From: an uncultured Schlesneria sp.
GTDB lineage: Bacteria > Planctomycetota > Planctomycetia > Planctomycetales > Planctomycetaceae
Direction of reading: 5' to 3'
Assembly (NCBI GenBank): GCA_903904835.1
Contig: CAIVEI010000032.1
Coordinates: 62,001 to 126,000, forward strand
DNA length: 64,000 nt
Made by a program: the position numbers and the translations under genes. Shown here one piece after another: positions 1 through 10,136 of this stretch (the first letter of the stretch is position 1; every line of letters begins with the position of its first letter). Under the pieces are notes generated by a model. The model was not told the DNA's origin. It saw only the letters and a program-made list of their open reading frames with translations, and made no database searches.

Positions 1-39
1 ATATGAGGCTTATCGGTCATATCAGTCCTATTTCAGCGA

Positions 40-1998
40 TCAGCTTTTCGTTCGCCCACTTTTCGTCGTTGGTCGTTCCCGGACCTTCTTGTCGGGCGTC
101 ATGTTCCGATCAAGATATTTCTTCATCTGCGTTGACCAATAGTTCGCGTTATCAGAGACAACCTGCTGGAATTCGGCGTACGTGTCTGCGGTGACTCGAA
201 TCGCGCAATTCGACATTTCGTCTGTCGATTCTTCCCCGAAATAGACCGTCTTGGGTGGTGAACTGGGGTTGGCGGCGTTCTTTGAAGAATTGTCGTAAAC
301 GACCTCGATCTGAATCTTCGAACCAATTGGGAGTCGAACCACAGGATTGAAGACGTACGAGTCCTGCCAGTTGAAGTCCCATTCTTCGATTTTGATCAAG
401 GGGACTTCCTGGCCGGAAGGAAGCAGGCCTCGTACCTTGTAGCTCTTGCCTAACAGATGCATGTGAGGACGGATTTCCATCAGCAGAAGGTTTGACGGAA
501 TTGTGTATTCGCCGTTGAAAGTGACATTGTCGGCACCTGCCGGGATCACCAAATCGACGTTCCCGATCACAAGATCGGCAATCAATTGTTGAGCATCTGG
601 TGGTGCGAAATAGATCCCAATTTCGGTCTGGTCGAATTCTGGTTTGCCTGAAGGATGATAGTGAATCTGGAAGACTGCATCGCCACCTTTCGGCATTAGT
701 CGCCCCGTTCCTTTCGGAAAGAAATGGGGCGTGGCCCCAGGATTCCATCCACCGAGATATGCGGCGGATGAAAGACCATTTCCACCGAACCGAGTATAGC
801 CTTCCGTGGGATCGGCCTCGTCCAGCAATCGGGCTTCGCCAGTATTGTCGAGAAACATATGAGCATGATGGACAATCTTGGGGTTTCCTGGATGGACTTC
901 GATGGCCTTGATCAAACGGTCCTGGGTCATTCCGGTCGGAATCACAAAATGTTTGTAGAGATCGACACCGTCGGCATAAAGTGCGAATTTGCGGGGCATT
1001 CTTACGATCATGTCCGGCTTACCCAACTGCCAACCAGAGGGAAACTTTGGCTGGGGCGGCAGATCGGCAACTTCACCTTCCGGAGCACCCGTTTCGGACC
1101 AGAGCCTCAGCAATGAAATTTGAGTTTCAGACAATCGGCGCTCGTTGGAAAAATGTCCATAATCGGGCGAAGGTTTCCAGGGTGGCATCAGCCGTGACGA
1201 AACGACCTCGGCAATCTGTTTAGCGCGTTTTGAAACCTGCTCGTAATTCGTCAGAGCGAACGGTGCGACCTCTCCATCGCGGTGACAGGCCGTGCAATTC
1301 GAGAAGATAATCGGGGCGATGTCTCGATTGAATGTGACTTCTCCGTCTGTCTCACCCGAGCCAGGCCCCTCCATTAAACACCCCACTGCTTGTGTGCGAG
1401 TGACTGCCAGTCGGTGACCGCTAGCGGCTGCGTGCATGGCATCCGCCAGATAGGTTTTCTTCGCGGTACTTTTTTTTCCGAGTCGCTCGCTCGAATCATC
1501 AATCAAACCACGATAAATCTGCTTTCCTTCCCGATCAAAGACGAAAGCCTCGGGTGAGTGTGTCGCACCGGTCAATTCTCGCAACGAAGTTCCGGCATCC
1601 AGGATCATCGGAAATTTCAGTCGGAATTGTGTTTGATGTACCAGAGCCTTTTGACGTGTCACCGTTCGATCTGAAATGACACCGAACAATTCGATCCCTT
1701 GCTTCTGATAGAGTGCCGCCAACTTGTTTAATCGGGGAATTGCTTCGTTACACATCGGACATTCCGTCGACAGAAAGACCAGTGCCGCTCCTCGACTTTC
1801 GGGCGTGTCCATGAGCACATACTGTCGACCGTTCAGGTCGATGATCCGAAACTGTTTTGGCAAGGATATCGTGTCGGTTGAATCGATTCCGATCTTCGGC
1901 TTTTCGTTGCCGCAAAGACCCGTGACCACGGCAGCAGTCGACAGACCGAGTGCCAGCCAGCCGATTAACACGCTGCGGCTCACATTCAATTGATTCAT
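40..1998 (-). CDS. Redoxin / cytochrome c / copper type II monooxygenase fusion protein
   Basis: Exported 652-residue fusion. Residues 1-30 form a signal segment ending LCG, a weak lipobox. Residues ~43-170 are a thioredoxin-like redoxin domain with CPMC at 80-83. A single class I haem site (CTACH, 235-239) follows. The C-terminal ~330 residues resemble peptidylglycine alpha-hydroxylating monooxygenase (PHM). All expected copper ligands appear to be kept: HH 377-378 and HYH 446-448 (CuH site), HMH 512-514 and M595 in a DEMSN motif (CuM site). In PHM these two coppers hydroxylate a C-H bond using O2 and reductant; the fused haem and redoxin could supply electrons, which is inference. The substrate is unknown. 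The ATG at 1998 is preceded by AGGGGA and starts the signal peptide; an in-frame start upstream at 2091 would put ~30 unrelated residues before it. It is divergent from metY. Confidence 0.85.
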   Translation of the reverse strand: MNQLNVSRSVLIGWLALGLSTAAVVTGLCGNEKPKIGIDSTDTISLPKQFRIIDLNGRQYVLMDTPESRGAALVFLSTECPMCNEAIPRLNKLAALYQKQGIELFGVISDRTVTRQKALVHQTQFRLKFPMILDAGTSLRELTGATHSPEAFVFDREGKQIYRGLIDDSSERLGKKSTAKKTYLADAMHAAASGHRLAVTRTQAVGCLMEGPGSGETDGEVTFNRDIAPIIFSNCTACHRDGEVAPFALTNYEQVSKRAKQIAEVVSSRLMPPWKPSPDYGHFSNERRLSETQISLLRLWSETGAPEGEVADLPPQPKFPSGWQLGKPDMIVRMPRKFALYADGVDLYKHFVIPTGMTQDRLIKAIEVHPGNPKIVHHAHMFLDNTGEARLLDEADPTEGYTRFGGNGLSSAAYLGGWNPGATPHFFPKGTGRLMPKGGDAVFQIHYHPSGKPEFDQTEIGIYFAPPDAQQLIADLVIGNVDLVIPAGADNVTFNGEYTIPSNLLLMEIRPHMHLLGKSYKVRGLLPSGQEVPLIKIEEWDFNWQDSYVFNPVVRLPIGSKIQIEVVYDNSSKNAANPSSPPKTVYFGEESTDEMSNCAIRVTADTYAEFQQVVSDNANYWSTQMKKYLDRNMTPDKKVRERPTTKSGRTKS

Positions 1999-2429
1999 GA
2001 CCCGTCCCCTGAGAACGGAAAACGTTTGCTTCGTTGACTTAACGACAGAACGCCCGATTGCAGAGTAACCCTGAAAAGGACAGGCTAACACAACGATCGA
2101 TCTGTGACACTTTCATTTTTGAAAGTCTCTCGAATCGCCCTAAGATACCGCGCCGAGAAGGTGTTTGCGCGAGTACTACTGTGTTGTTACCAACTTGATT
2201 GCCGTCCTTGAAGGACATCAGCGATTAGCCGGCAGTTGAGCGCAGCGACTCGACCGGTAAGAAATCTTTACGACGGTCATCGATCCCGGCGGGATCGCAC
2301 TGATCTATGCCAACGACGATCATCTATTGACGTTTGAGTTTCCGAAACGGTGCTTTTACGATTCTGACCTCTCCAGCCAACCGTATCGGCGTAAAGCTGT
2401 GTTTCATTTTAACGACGGAAAGACTTCAA
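1999..2429. promoter_or_regulatory. Divergent intergenic region with two palindromes
   Basis: This 431 bp gap separates the divergent copper monooxygenase fusion and metY and should hold both promoters. Two clean inverted repeats are visible. ACTTTCA-TTTT-TGAAAGT lies at 2109-2126 (7 bp arms, 4-base loop). CGATCCC-GGC-GGGATCG lies at 2281-2297 (7 bp arms, 3-base spacer). Either could be an operator or a transcript hairpin. I looked for a SAM riboswitch ahead of metY and could not recognise one of the known classes. Confidence 0.35.
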
Positions 2430-3728
2430 ATGACTGACAACACGCAGCCTTCCACCCAGTGCATTCACGCTGGACAGGTGCCCGACCCGACGACAAACTC
2501 CCGTGCCGTGCCGATTTATCAAACGACGTCTTACACGTTTAATGACACCGACCATGCGGCCAGCCTGTTTGGGCTAAAGGCGTTCGGCAACATTTACACC
2601 CGGATCATGAACCCCACTTGTGACGTTCTCGAAAAGCGATTGACGGCGCTCGAAGGCGGGGCAGGGGGATTGGCGGTGGCCTCGGGTCAGGCTGCTGAAT
2701 CGCTGGCAATTCTCAATATCACGCAATGTGGACAGAACATTGTTTCAGCGACGAGTCTCTATGGGGGCACCTACAATCTGTTCCATTACACGTTTCCCAA
2801 GTTTGGTATCAAGACAAAATTTGTGCAACAGGCCGATCCAGAAAACTTCCGGAAGGCGATCGACGATAAGACTCGCTGTGTGTACCTGGAAACAATCGGC
2901 AACCCGCGTGTCGATGTTCCTGACTTCGAAGCGATCGCCAAGATCGCCCACGACGCGGGTATCCCCTTGATCGTTGATAATACACTGGCTTCGCCCGTTC
3001 TCTGTCAGCCGTTCAAATGGGGTGCCGACGTCGTCGTCCATTCCTGTACCAAATTCATTGGTGGCCATGGGACTTCCATCGGCGGAATAATCATCGAAAA
3101 GGGTGGATTCCCATGGGATAATGGAAAATTCCCGGAAATGACTGATCCAGATCCCAGCTATCATGGCATGAAGTTCTTTGAGACGTTTGGTTCGATGAAT
3201 TTGTCGTATATTCTCAAGACGCGAACCCAGTTACTTCGTGATCTCGGTCCGGCTTTGAGTCCGTTCAATGCGTTTCAATTGCTGCAGGGTCTGGAAACGT
3301 TGCATCTGCGGATGCCGCGACATAGTGAAAATGCACTGGCCGTCGCTCACTTCCTTCAATCGCACCCCAAGGTCAGTTGGGTCAATTACACCGGTCTCGA
3401 AGATCATTCTTCCTATTCGCTCGGCAAGAAGTATTTGCCAAAAGGATGCGGCGCGATCCTCGGGTTCGGCATCAAAGGGGCCACACCGACTCAGCAGAAG
3501 GAAAATGGGATCAAGGTGATCAACCGCGTCAAGCTGTTTAGCCATCTGGCCAACGTCGGAGATAGCAAGTCGTTGATCATTCATCCGAACAGTACGACTC
3601 ATCAGCAATTGACACCGGAAGAGCAACTCGCCACAGGAGTCACCCCAGACTTCTTGAGGTTGTCGGTTGGAACTGAAGATATTCAGGATATCATCGCCGA
3701 TCTCAAGCAGGCTCTCGATGGGGTCTGA
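2430..3728 (+). CDS. metY: O-acetylhomoserine sulfhydrylase (Cys/Met metabolism PLP enzyme)
   Basis: 432 residues. It converts O-acetyl-L-homoserine plus sulfide to L-homocysteine in the direct sulfhydrylation branch of methionine synthesis, and is cytoplasmic and PLP-dependent. The N-terminus (TQCIHAGQ, then the IYQTTSYTF and YTRIMNPT motifs) and the length are typical of MetY rather than the shorter cystathionine gamma-synthases. The PLP-binding lysine is K208 in [18 protein letters not shown] precedes it as expected. The ATG at 2430 follows GGAAAG with normal spacing; the longer in-frame start at 2334 adds residues not seen in the family. It stands alone, divergent from the upstream gene and convergent with bioA. 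Alternative: another trans-sulfuration enzyme of the same fold, less likely given the N-terminus. Confidence 0.93.
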   Translation: MTDNTQPSTQCIHAGQVPDPTTNSRAVPIYQTTSYTFNDTDHAASLFGLKAFGNIYTRIMNPTCDVLEKRLTALEGGAGGLAVASGQAAESLAILNITQCGQNIVSATSLYGGTYNLFHYTFPKFGIKTKFVQQADPENFRKAIDDKTRCVYLETIGNPRVDVPDFEAIAKIAHDAGIPLIVDNTLASPVLCQPFKWGADVVVHSCTKFIGGHGTSIGGIIIEKGGFPWDNGKFPEMTDPDPSYHGMKFFETFGSMNLSYILKTRTQLLRDLGPALSPFNAFQLLQGLETLHLRMPRHSENALAVAHFLQSHPKVSWVNYTGLEDHSSYSLGKKYLPKGCGAILGFGIKGATPTQQKENGIKVINRVKLFSHLANVGDSKSLIIHPNSTTHQQLTPEEQLATGVTPDFLRLSVGTEDIQDIIADLKQALDGV

Positions 3729-3855
3729 GATGCGGTCTGTCGAGCGTGCAATAAAGAACGGAGGTTAAAGGAGTGACCTTCCTTGTTTCTTTTGCGGCAG
3801 CCGAAGATTTCGGCGATGCTGGTAACCAATTCCTATCGTGAGTTTGGCCTGCCAT

Positions 3856-5199
3856 CTACATCTGTTGTTTTGCAGACTGCATCACTTCTACAACCGATTT
3901 CCCAACAGCCTGGCAAAGTTCCTCGACCAATTGTTCGGGCATTGCGGGTGCCGGCATCAGGACGATGACATCGGCGATGTTTCGCAGCACGACCCCTCGC
4001 TTACGACAAGCCAATGTGACCTGATGGCCGATTCGTAATTGAGCGGGAAACGGTGCGCCATCAAGCGCTAGCTCAATGCCGACCATCGTTCCCTTCTGGC
4101 GAATCTCTTTGACGTTGGGGTGCTCTTTCAATAAATCAAGTTCACGCCTCAAAACGCCCTGGAGTCGTTGAGCGTTCTTCAGTACCTGATTTTCATCGAT
4201 CAGTCGAATCGAAGCAAGTGCCGCAGCGCATGCCAGCGGGTTTCCCGTATAGGTGTGCCCATGATAGAACGTTCGACCGAGCCACGGGTCCCCTAGAAAC
4301 ACTTCGTAAATCTCGTCCGTGACAAGTGTCGCGGCCAGTGGCAGGTAACCACCGGTTAGTCCTTTGGACAAAATCAGGATATCAGGGTCAACCTCTTCTT
4401 GCTCGCAAGCGAACAGGGTTCCCGTCCGCCCGAAGCCGACCGCGATTTCGTCAGCGATCAACATGGTGTCAAACCGTCGCGTCAATTCTCTGGCTCGTTT
4501 CAGAAACCCGGAAGCCTGAACCTTGATCCCCGCAGCGGCTTGAACCATCGGCTCGATGACAACTCCGGCGAGTGTCTCGTGGTGCAACTCCAGCAATTTT
4601 TCAAGCTCGGACGTCCAATAATCCAGTTGTTGTCGTTCCTGATCCGGGTTGTCGTGTGACGCATTGGGGACGCTGGTCCAGACGACCGGGAAAAGAAGTG
4701 GATTGTAAAGATTTTTGAATCGGCCGATGGAGCCAATACTCATCGTTCCGATCGTGTCACCGTGATAAGCTCCATCGAAGTGCAAAAACTTATCGCGGAT
4801 TTGTCCCCCGCTTGGTCGCTGCTGATAGAACTGGTAAGCGATTTTTAACGCAACTTCGACTCCTGCCGCACCGCAGTCTGAATAGAAGACTTTATTCAGT
4901 CCATCTGGTGTTCTGCGAATAAGTTCATTAGCGAGTTCGATCGACGGACCATTTGACAGGCCCAGCAACGTGGAATGAGCGACTCGATCCAATTGGGCAC
5001 GAATCGCTTGATCAATGGCGGGGACACGGTGTCCGTGGATATTGCACCACAATGACGAATGCCCGTCGAGATATCGATGGCCCTGGGAATCGATCAGATG
5101 AAATCCGTCCGCCTCGACGATGATCGGCGCATTTTCATTCCGAAACTCCGACATCGGAGTAAACGGATGCCAGACCAGATCATGATCGAGCTGATTCAA
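3856..5199 (-). CDS. bioA: Adenosylmethionine-8-amino-7-oxononanoate aminotransferase
   Basis: 447 residues. It transfers the amino group of S-adenosylmethionine to 7-keto-8-aminopelargonate, giving 7,8-diaminopelargonate in biotin synthesis. Signatures are WHPFTPM at 10-16, SLWCNIHGH near 50, the [11 protein letters not shown] motif (D250) and the PLP lysine K279 in LSKGLTGG. The only start that keeps the WHPFTPM motif is a TTG at 5199, with no clear Shine-Dalgarno sequence in front. It begins 22 bases after the stop of the WD40-oxidoreductase gene, so translation may depend on read-through from that gene. No other biotin genes are nearby. The following 127 bases, to the metY stop, show nothing. 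Confidence 0.92.
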   Translation of the reverse strand: MNQLDHDLVWHPFTPMSEFRNENAPIIVEADGFHLIDSQGHRYLDGHSSLWCNIHGHRVPAIDQAIRAQLDRVAHSTLLGLSNGPSIELANELIRRTPDGLNKVFYSDCGAAGVEVALKIAYQFYQQRPSGGQIRDKFLHFDGAYHGDTIGTMSIGSIGRFKNLYNPLLFPVVWTSVPNASHDNPDQERQQLDYWTSELEKLLELHHETLAGVVIEPMVQAAAGIKVQASGFLKRARELTRRFDTMLIADEIAVGFGRTGTLFACEQEEVDPDILILSKGLTGGYLPLAATLVTDEIYEVFLGDPWLGRTFYHGHTYTGNPLACAAALASIRLIDENQVLKNAQRLQGVLRRELDLLKEHPNVKEIRQKGTMVGIELALDGAPFPAQLRIGHQVTLACRKRGVVLRNIADVIVLMPAPAMPEQLVEELCQAVGKSVVEVMQSAKQQM

Positions 5200-5221
5200 G
5201 CGGTCAGCGTGCGATGCGATT

Positions 5222-7324
5222 TCACTTCTCCAATTTCTTCGCCGCTTCGGCCTTGGCTTTCACCATCACACTTTCCAGAGTGACGCTGGCTCCGTTTTGT
5301 CGTTTACTTTCATCTGCGGCTTCCATAAAGGCGTAGATTTCGAGCGTCTCTTCTGGAGTTACCGGCGCAACACCCGTATGGAAGAACTTAACGATGGCAA
5401 AGGCCAACGGGTCATAGCCATCGTACGAGCCAACTGGGCTTTCTCCTTTTTCGCCGATGGCTTTGCCAACATAGCCGCCTCCCTCGCGGTACGTTCCGGT
5501 ACGACCGCCAGCCCACTGACCAACAACTTCAATTTTTCCCTCCGGCGTCTTACCGCGAACGACTGATTGGCAACCTGTCCCCATGACCGTGAACAGCGAT
5601 TCGACTCCGTGAATTCCATACCAGAATAGATCGGGATGCGTTGGTTCCAGTGACGCTGGGCTCGTGGTTTCGCTACTAAGAACTTTACCAATCGAACCAG
5701 CTCGGACTGCGAGCGAATTCTTGCCGAAACGGAGCGACGACGACGAGAAAACCGGCACGCGATATTTTTTGGATGCTTCAAAAATCGCGATTGCGTCCGA
5801 CAGCGATCCTGCAATCGGCTTGTCGATGAAACAGGGTTTTCCTGCTTTTAAACAAGGAAGCAGTTGTTCGAAGTGAGGCCGACCATCGTTGGTTTCAATT
5901 AAAACGGCATCAACTCGATTTAAAAGTTCATCGATCGAATCGACAATTTCGACATTCAACTTTTTCATCTCTTCAATGTACCCTGGCACACGATCAACGC
6001 TTGATTTGATATCAGGGCTTCCCTTCGGGTAGGCGGCGACGATCCGGCATCCTTCTGCACCCGGAACCGGAGGATTCGCGTTCATTGTTTTTGCAAAGGC
6101 CGGGGCATGTGATGTGTCGAGTCCAATGATTCCGATACGGAGAACTTTTGGTTTTGTCTCCGCTGCTACATTTTGAACGGCAGGAGTAGCCTGTTGGTCT
6201 GGAGTCGTAGAGATTGCCAATGCCGCGTCAGCCGGACTTGATTCCGTCTTGGATGCCGTCAACTCGGAAAGGCCCACAGCCAGAAAGGCGACGTTCCAGA
6301 GAGCGACCGAATGATCCTGGCCTGCGGTGGCGAGCAGGCGACCGTCATGAGAAACGGCCAAAGACGTGATTTTGGCCTCATGAGCTTCGATTGCGGCGAG
6401 AGGTTCGCCCGTCTCAAATTCCCAGACCATCAGTTCATTCTTACCCACAGCTCGGCCTCCGCTAACACTGATCGCTGTTTCCCCATCGGGATGCACGACG
6501 ATGGCGTTCGTTGGCCGCGAATGGCCAGCAAAAAATCCCAACGGTTTGTCTTTGGTCAGATCATAAACGTTAACGCGTTCATCCACACTACTCGATAACA
6601 GGAAATGGCCGTCGGCAGAGAATGCGACGCCTGTCGCTGCTTTCGAATGTAATTCAAATTGATGTTTGACCGAGCCCGTAGTGGCGTCCCAGACTTTCAC
6701 CTGACCGGGTTTCGTTGGTCGCAACTCGTCTCCTGCCGACGTGGCAACCAGTGTTCCATCAGGTGACCAGGTGATACCCGTCACGGGGTAACCGTGCCCC
6801 TTCAGCACCAAGGCCGTTGGTTCGTTTTGTAATGTCCAGACCCGTGCTGCTTCATCTTCACAGGCCGTCGCCAACCGTTTACCGTCCGGGGAAAAAGCGA
6901 TTGCGGTGACATATCCTCGATGCCCTTTCAACTCCTGGACAATCTCACCAGTCATCGGGTTCAGTAACACCGCCTTCTGATAGCTGCCAGCCGCCAGCGT
7001 TTTTCCATCGGCTGAGTATGCCAGACTACGGACCTGGCCCGACTTAAGCTCGACAGTTTTTACGACCGATTTGGTCGAGAGATCGACAAATTGAATCTTG
7101 TCTTTTAATCCGATCGCCACTGTTTTGTCATTGGATGAGAATGCAACGCTTGTAGCCCAACTCGGAAGTCCTGTGAAACGAGCCAATTCTTTTACATGAT
7201 GGCCCTTCGTCGGTGTTTTTCCCGCGCCTAAAGCGTCAAGATCTTTATGCACGTCGACAGCCATCGCAATTGATGAGAACAACCACAGCTGCGCAGCGAA
7301 AAAACCGAACATCATGCGATTCAT
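5222..7324 (-). CDS. WD40 propeller fused to a Gfo/Idh/MocA-type oxidoreductase
   Basis: 700 residues. Residues 1-22 are a Sec signal peptide. Residues ~50-345 hold about seven WD40 blades (repeated [12 protein letters not shown]-type strands with VW(D/T) ends). A low-complexity Ala/Thr/Ser linker (350-392) leads into a Gfo/Idh/MocA Rossmann domain starting at [12 protein letters not shown] (~396). The family's usual EKP motif reads DKP at 501-503. Gfo/Idh/MocA proteins are NAD(P)-dependent sugar or polyol oxidoreductases; the export signal and the joined propeller suggest a periplasmic, possibly scaffolded form, but substrate and activity are unknown. The ATG at 7324 has AAGGA 8 bases upstream. 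A longer in-frame reading to 7573 would run through the separate small gene at 7492-7668 and is rejected. bioA follows 22 bases downstream. Confidence 0.85.
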   Translation of the reverse strand: MNRMMFGFFAAQLWLFSSIAMAVDVHKDLDALGAGKTPTKGHHVKELARFTGLPSWATSVAFSSNDKTVAIGLKDKIQFVDLSTKSVVKTVELKSGQVRSLAYSADGKTLAAGSYQKAVLLNPMTGEIVQELKGHRGYVTAIAFSPDGKRLATACEDEAARVWTLQNEPTALVLKGHGYPVTGITWSPDGTLVATSAGDELRPTKPGQVKVWDATTGSVKHQFELHSKAATGVAFSADGHFLLSSSVDERVNVYDLTKDKPLGFFAGHSRPTNAIVVHPDGETAISVSGGRAVGKNELMVWEFETGEPLAAIEAHEAKITSLAVSHDGRLLATAGQDHSVALWNVAFLAVGLSELTASKTESSPADAALAISTTPDQQATPAVQNVAAETKPKVLRIGIIGLDTSHAPAFAKTMNANPPVPGAEGCRIVAAYPKGSPDIKSSVDRVPGYIEEMKKLNVEIVDSIDELLNRVDAVLIETNDGRPHFEQLLPCLKAGKPCFIDKPIAGSLSDAIAIFEASKKYRVPVFSSSSLRFGKNSLAVRAGSIGKVLSSETTSPASLEPTHPDLFWYGIHGVESLFTVMGTGCQSVVRGKTPEGKIEVVGQWAGGRTGTYREGGGYVGKAIGEKGESPVGSYDGYDPLAFAIVKFFHTGVAPVTPEETLEIYAFMEAADESKRQNGASVTLESVMVKAKAEAAKKLEK

Positions 7325-7491
7325 CAAGGATTCCTTGTAAGGTGGAGACCGCAACCAAGTCGCGACTTGCACGCATTCATTGATTAAAGTGATTATGTCA
7401 GGTGAAAGGCGGTTTGGACAACTGGCCGGAGGCGATCGTCTTGTAATCTTCGGAAACTCTCGACGAATTTCTTTTCGTGACGCTTTGAATC

Positions 7492-7668
7492 TCACTGCCC
7501 CTGAGAGTCTTTGGGCGTGATGACAATGATCAAGGTCGCAAGCGGACCGAAAATGAGCGAAAAAAACCACCAAATCAGTCCGCTGTGCCCCTTTGACTGA
7601 GCCAAGCCGGCGTTAATCAGAGACAACGTTCCCCATCCGACGAAGAACGACGAGTTTTCGAATGGCAT
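7492..7668 (-). CDS. Small two-helix membrane protein, unrecognised
   Basis: 58 residues. The ATG at 7668 is preceded by AAGGA at good spacing. A polar N-terminus (MPFENSSFF) is followed by a hydrophobic stretch around 10-24, a short polar turn (QSKGHSG) and a strong membrane segment (about 31-51), then a charged tail ending DSQGQ. The layout suggests a small inner-membrane protein with two helices. Nothing identifies its role. It lies 167 bases upstream of the WD40-oxidoreductase gene on the same strand and is divergent from the exported protein at 7766, so the 97 bp between 7668 and 7766 should contain both promoters. Confidence 0.6.
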   Translation of the reverse strand: MPFENSSFFVGWGTLSLINAGLAQSKGHSGLIWWFFSLIFGPLATLIIVITPKDSQGQ

Positions 7669-7765
7669 GAACCGATCCTTATGTTACGGTGATTCTTGTG
7701 ATCCATTCCTCATGATACGCGTTGTCCCAATGTTTTAGTACTTGTTTGCCGAAGAAGGAAAGAGC

Positions 7766-9103
7766 ATGCGTCATCGAATCTGGATCATCGCAGGAATGTT
7801 TTTTTGCGCATTTGCATTTGCAACATTCGCCGTTTGGAATCAGGGGAAAGAACCTCCGCCTCAAGAGGCCACACTCAGCGATGGGACAATCGTCCGGTTC
7901 GAGAAAGTGTTTATCAGAACGACCCCGTATGATTCCTACTCTCGCGTCAAAGGCTTCGTCACGGACTACGTTCCGAAAGGGTTTCAAAGTCGATTGAGTG
8001 ATCGGATCAAAACCACGTTTTCCATCCAACCGAATCATCTCGGCGTGTTATTCTCGACCTGGACCAAAGACGGCAAACGCAAACAGGATTCGCCCCAGTT
8101 TCTCTCACGAATGGAATTCGTCGAATCAACCGGCTATATCTTCGACTCGCCGGTAACTGGTCACAATTCGTCATATAATCTGAAATGCATGTCAGATCCG
8201 GCATTTCCACGTCGCGACCCGATACTGCACATGCGGCTGTATGAACAGGGAACCGATCGACAACTGTTTGATCTGACGGTTCCAAATCCTGGCTATCAGC
8301 CCCAGGTGACGGAATGGTCGCCTGAAACGATCCCTATCACCAAAACGGTATCACCACTCACGGTGACATTGAAGCGCGGTCCTGCGGAGTTCAAACACCA
8401 ATATCTTGCCGATGATGACATCGAAATCACATCCACTGATCCGCGATGGATTCTTACGCGGCCCAAGCGACATTTCTGGTCGTCAGATGCGACAGGGAAT
8501 CTGACCTATGTGTTTCCGGGACTGTCACCGTTCGAACCGGTGTGGAAGCTCAACATTCGGCTGTGGCGAAGTTCTGATGCCGAGTTTTCTGCGGATGAGG
8601 TATTGAAAACGCAGTTCTACCCGCTTCCGTCATCGTCAAGAGTCGAAAAGCTGGACCTGAAGAAGACTCTTTTGGGAGTTGAAGTTGAAGTACCGATGCT
8701 GGCCCCTGCAGGGACCGTCCAGGATGACGGCACCACGATCAGCGTTGAGAAACCTGCTCATAACGCAGCAACTGGAATCTCGATGGAATGGGGAAGTGGC
8801 AAAGGGATTGGCCCGTTCCGAAGGATTCATTCAGGGCTTCCGTTTATTCCCGTAATCTACTCTGTGGTTGATGAGGAAACCGATTTAATTCTTACGATTC
8901 GAGATCAGAACGGAACCAAGCTTTCATTAGAGAACGGCGGAACATACGGGTTTAATGGTACGAGCATGCGAATTGTCCAATTTGAACCGAAACCGGAATC
9001 GACCGAAGTGCAACTGGAAGTAATCGTCAATAAAGGCCGAACATTTGAGTTCTTCGTCACGCCGCCCAAACCTGCAAGAAAAACTGCAGCAGAGTCGAAT
9101 TAG
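7766..9103 (+). CDS. Exported protein of unknown function
   Basis: 445 residues. Residues 1-27 form a signal/anchor (MRHRIWII... AFATFAVW) followed by a Pro-rich PPPQEA junction. The rest is rich in beta-strand patterning, Thr, Pro and aromatic residues, with no cysteine pairs, haem motif or recognisable catalytic motif. I do not recognise a family. The ATG at 7766 has AAGGAA six bases upstream; the in-frame start at 7742 lacks this and shifts the signal peptide. It ends 270 bases before a decayed methyltransferase and has no operon partner. Confidence 0.7.
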   Translation: MRHRIWIIAGMFFCAFAFATFAVWNQGKEPPPQEATLSDGTIVRFEKVFIRTTPYDSYSRVKGFVTDYVPKGFQSRLSDRIKTTFSIQPNHLGVLFSTWTKDGKRKQDSPQFLSRMEFVESTGYIFDSPVTGHNSSYNLKCMSDPAFPRRDPILHMRLYEQGTDRQLFDLTVPNPGYQPQVTEWSPETIPITKTVSPLTVTLKRGPAEFKHQYLADDDIEITSTDPRWILTRPKRHFWSSDATGNLTYVFPGLSPFEPVWKLNIRLWRSSDAEFSADEVLKTQFYPLPSSSRVEKLDLKKTLLGVEVEVPMLAPAGTVQDDGTTISVEKPAHNAATGISMEWGSGKGIGPFRRIHSGLPFIPVIYSVVDEETDLILTIRDQNGTKLSLENGGTYGFNGTSMRIVQFEPKPESTEVQLEVIVNKGRTFEFFVTPPKPARKTAAESN

Positions 9104-9373
9104 GCAACATTGACTTCTCATAAAATATGACATCTCGGATTCCATAAAATGGTTCGCCGCTTGATTGACCGAGTCTATCAAGCCCGCTTCAATTCTCTTG
9201 AAGCACGACGCAGCTTTTAATCGAATCGATTTGAAGAAGTCCATTATTGAAAGATTTCTCTTTTAATCATCCATATTGGGCGCGGCAAAAACAATGCTAC
9301 ACCAGAATTCATTTAGATATCCGCCATCCCGCCTGTTTTTGTTGAGTTACACCGTTGGGGGTCATTAGACAAA
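9104..9373. other. Non-coding gap, possible further gene debris
   Basis: 270 bp between the exported protein and the decayed methyltransferase. A 23-codon reading frame at 9149-9220 (beginning MVRRLIDRVYQARF) has the look of the N-terminus of a surface-glycan methyltransferase or glycosyltransferase and stops abruptly; it may be the detached 5' end of the pseudogene that follows. This is only a resemblance by eye. No other signal is seen. Confidence 0.25.
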
Positions 9374-10036
9374 TGTGCGAACTACTTGCTAAGACGTGTG
9401 ATATCACGAATCGGATTGCAGGGAACGATCGCGGGAATTACCCGACAAATGTGGCCGTTTTTGTGCCGAACCACGAAAGTCTCAGCTTTATCAAGAATAC
9501 CTAATGTCGCGTTATCGCAGAGATCGGTATCCATAACGGTCATAATTCGATGGAATTCGGAAAACTACTGAACGGCGACGGCGAACTTCATTTATTCGAC
9601 TATGAGGATCGAGTGGACTGACGTCGCCTCAAAACTTAAAAACGCCAACTTTCAAAGTGTTCGGACGTTCCGTTCATCGTATAAGTTGCTCGACTCAGAT
9701 AACTGAAGCATTGCCAAGTTGCTTGAGCGAGACGGCGAACTGATTTGTGACTATGTTTTTTTAGACGGCGCTCACACTTGGGTCGTGGATGCACTCACGA
9801 CACTTCTCATTAACAAGCCGATCAAAGTTGGCGGCTACGTGGACTTCGATGATTACGATTGGACTTTAGGTGAATCCCCGTCTCTAAATCTACAAACGTT
9901 TCCGTTAACCCGAAAGCTTCATACCGAAGAGCAAATCAAAACCAAGCAGGTCAAAATGATCATAGATCTTATCATCAGGCATAATCCTCGATATCGCGAG
10001 GTGGTGCCCAATAAAATCTTTCAAAAACCTGCTTGA
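9374..10036 (+). pseudogene. Decayed class I SAM-dependent methyltransferase
   Basis: Protein-like sequence continues through this stretch only if the reading frame changes. One frame gives an N-terminal piece reading LYQEYLMSRYR; a shift is then needed to enter AEIGIHNGHNSMEFG, which resembles a SAM-binding motif I, and LHLFDYEDRVD, which ends at a TGA (9619-9621). A second shift near 9610-9620 gives TDVASKLKNANF, up to an in-frame TGA at 9704-9706 where a Trp codon would fit. The same frame then runs open to 10036 through CDYVFLDGAHTW, YVDFDDYDW and a normal tail. Two shifts plus one nonsense codon mean a broken gene. The family is the Methyltransf_24 type often found in glycan clusters, fitting its place at the left edge of the surface-polysaccharide island. 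Confidence 0.75.
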
Positions 10037-10136
10037 CTCTTAATCGCCATTCTTTTCTGTCACACAATGACAGATTTACCCGGGATTTCGTGAGTAGAAT
10101 TGTGGTTATTTCTTAAATCGGCGCCTTCGTGACGCC

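Noticed and set aside
2092-2429. SAM-type riboswitch before metY
   Set aside because: I could not find the conserved core of any SAM riboswitch class; only simple palindromes are present.
7325-7573. Longer start for the WD40-oxidoreductase
   Set aside because: It adds 83 residues before the signal peptide and runs through the separate small gene at 7492-7668; the ATG at 7324 has a good ribosome site.
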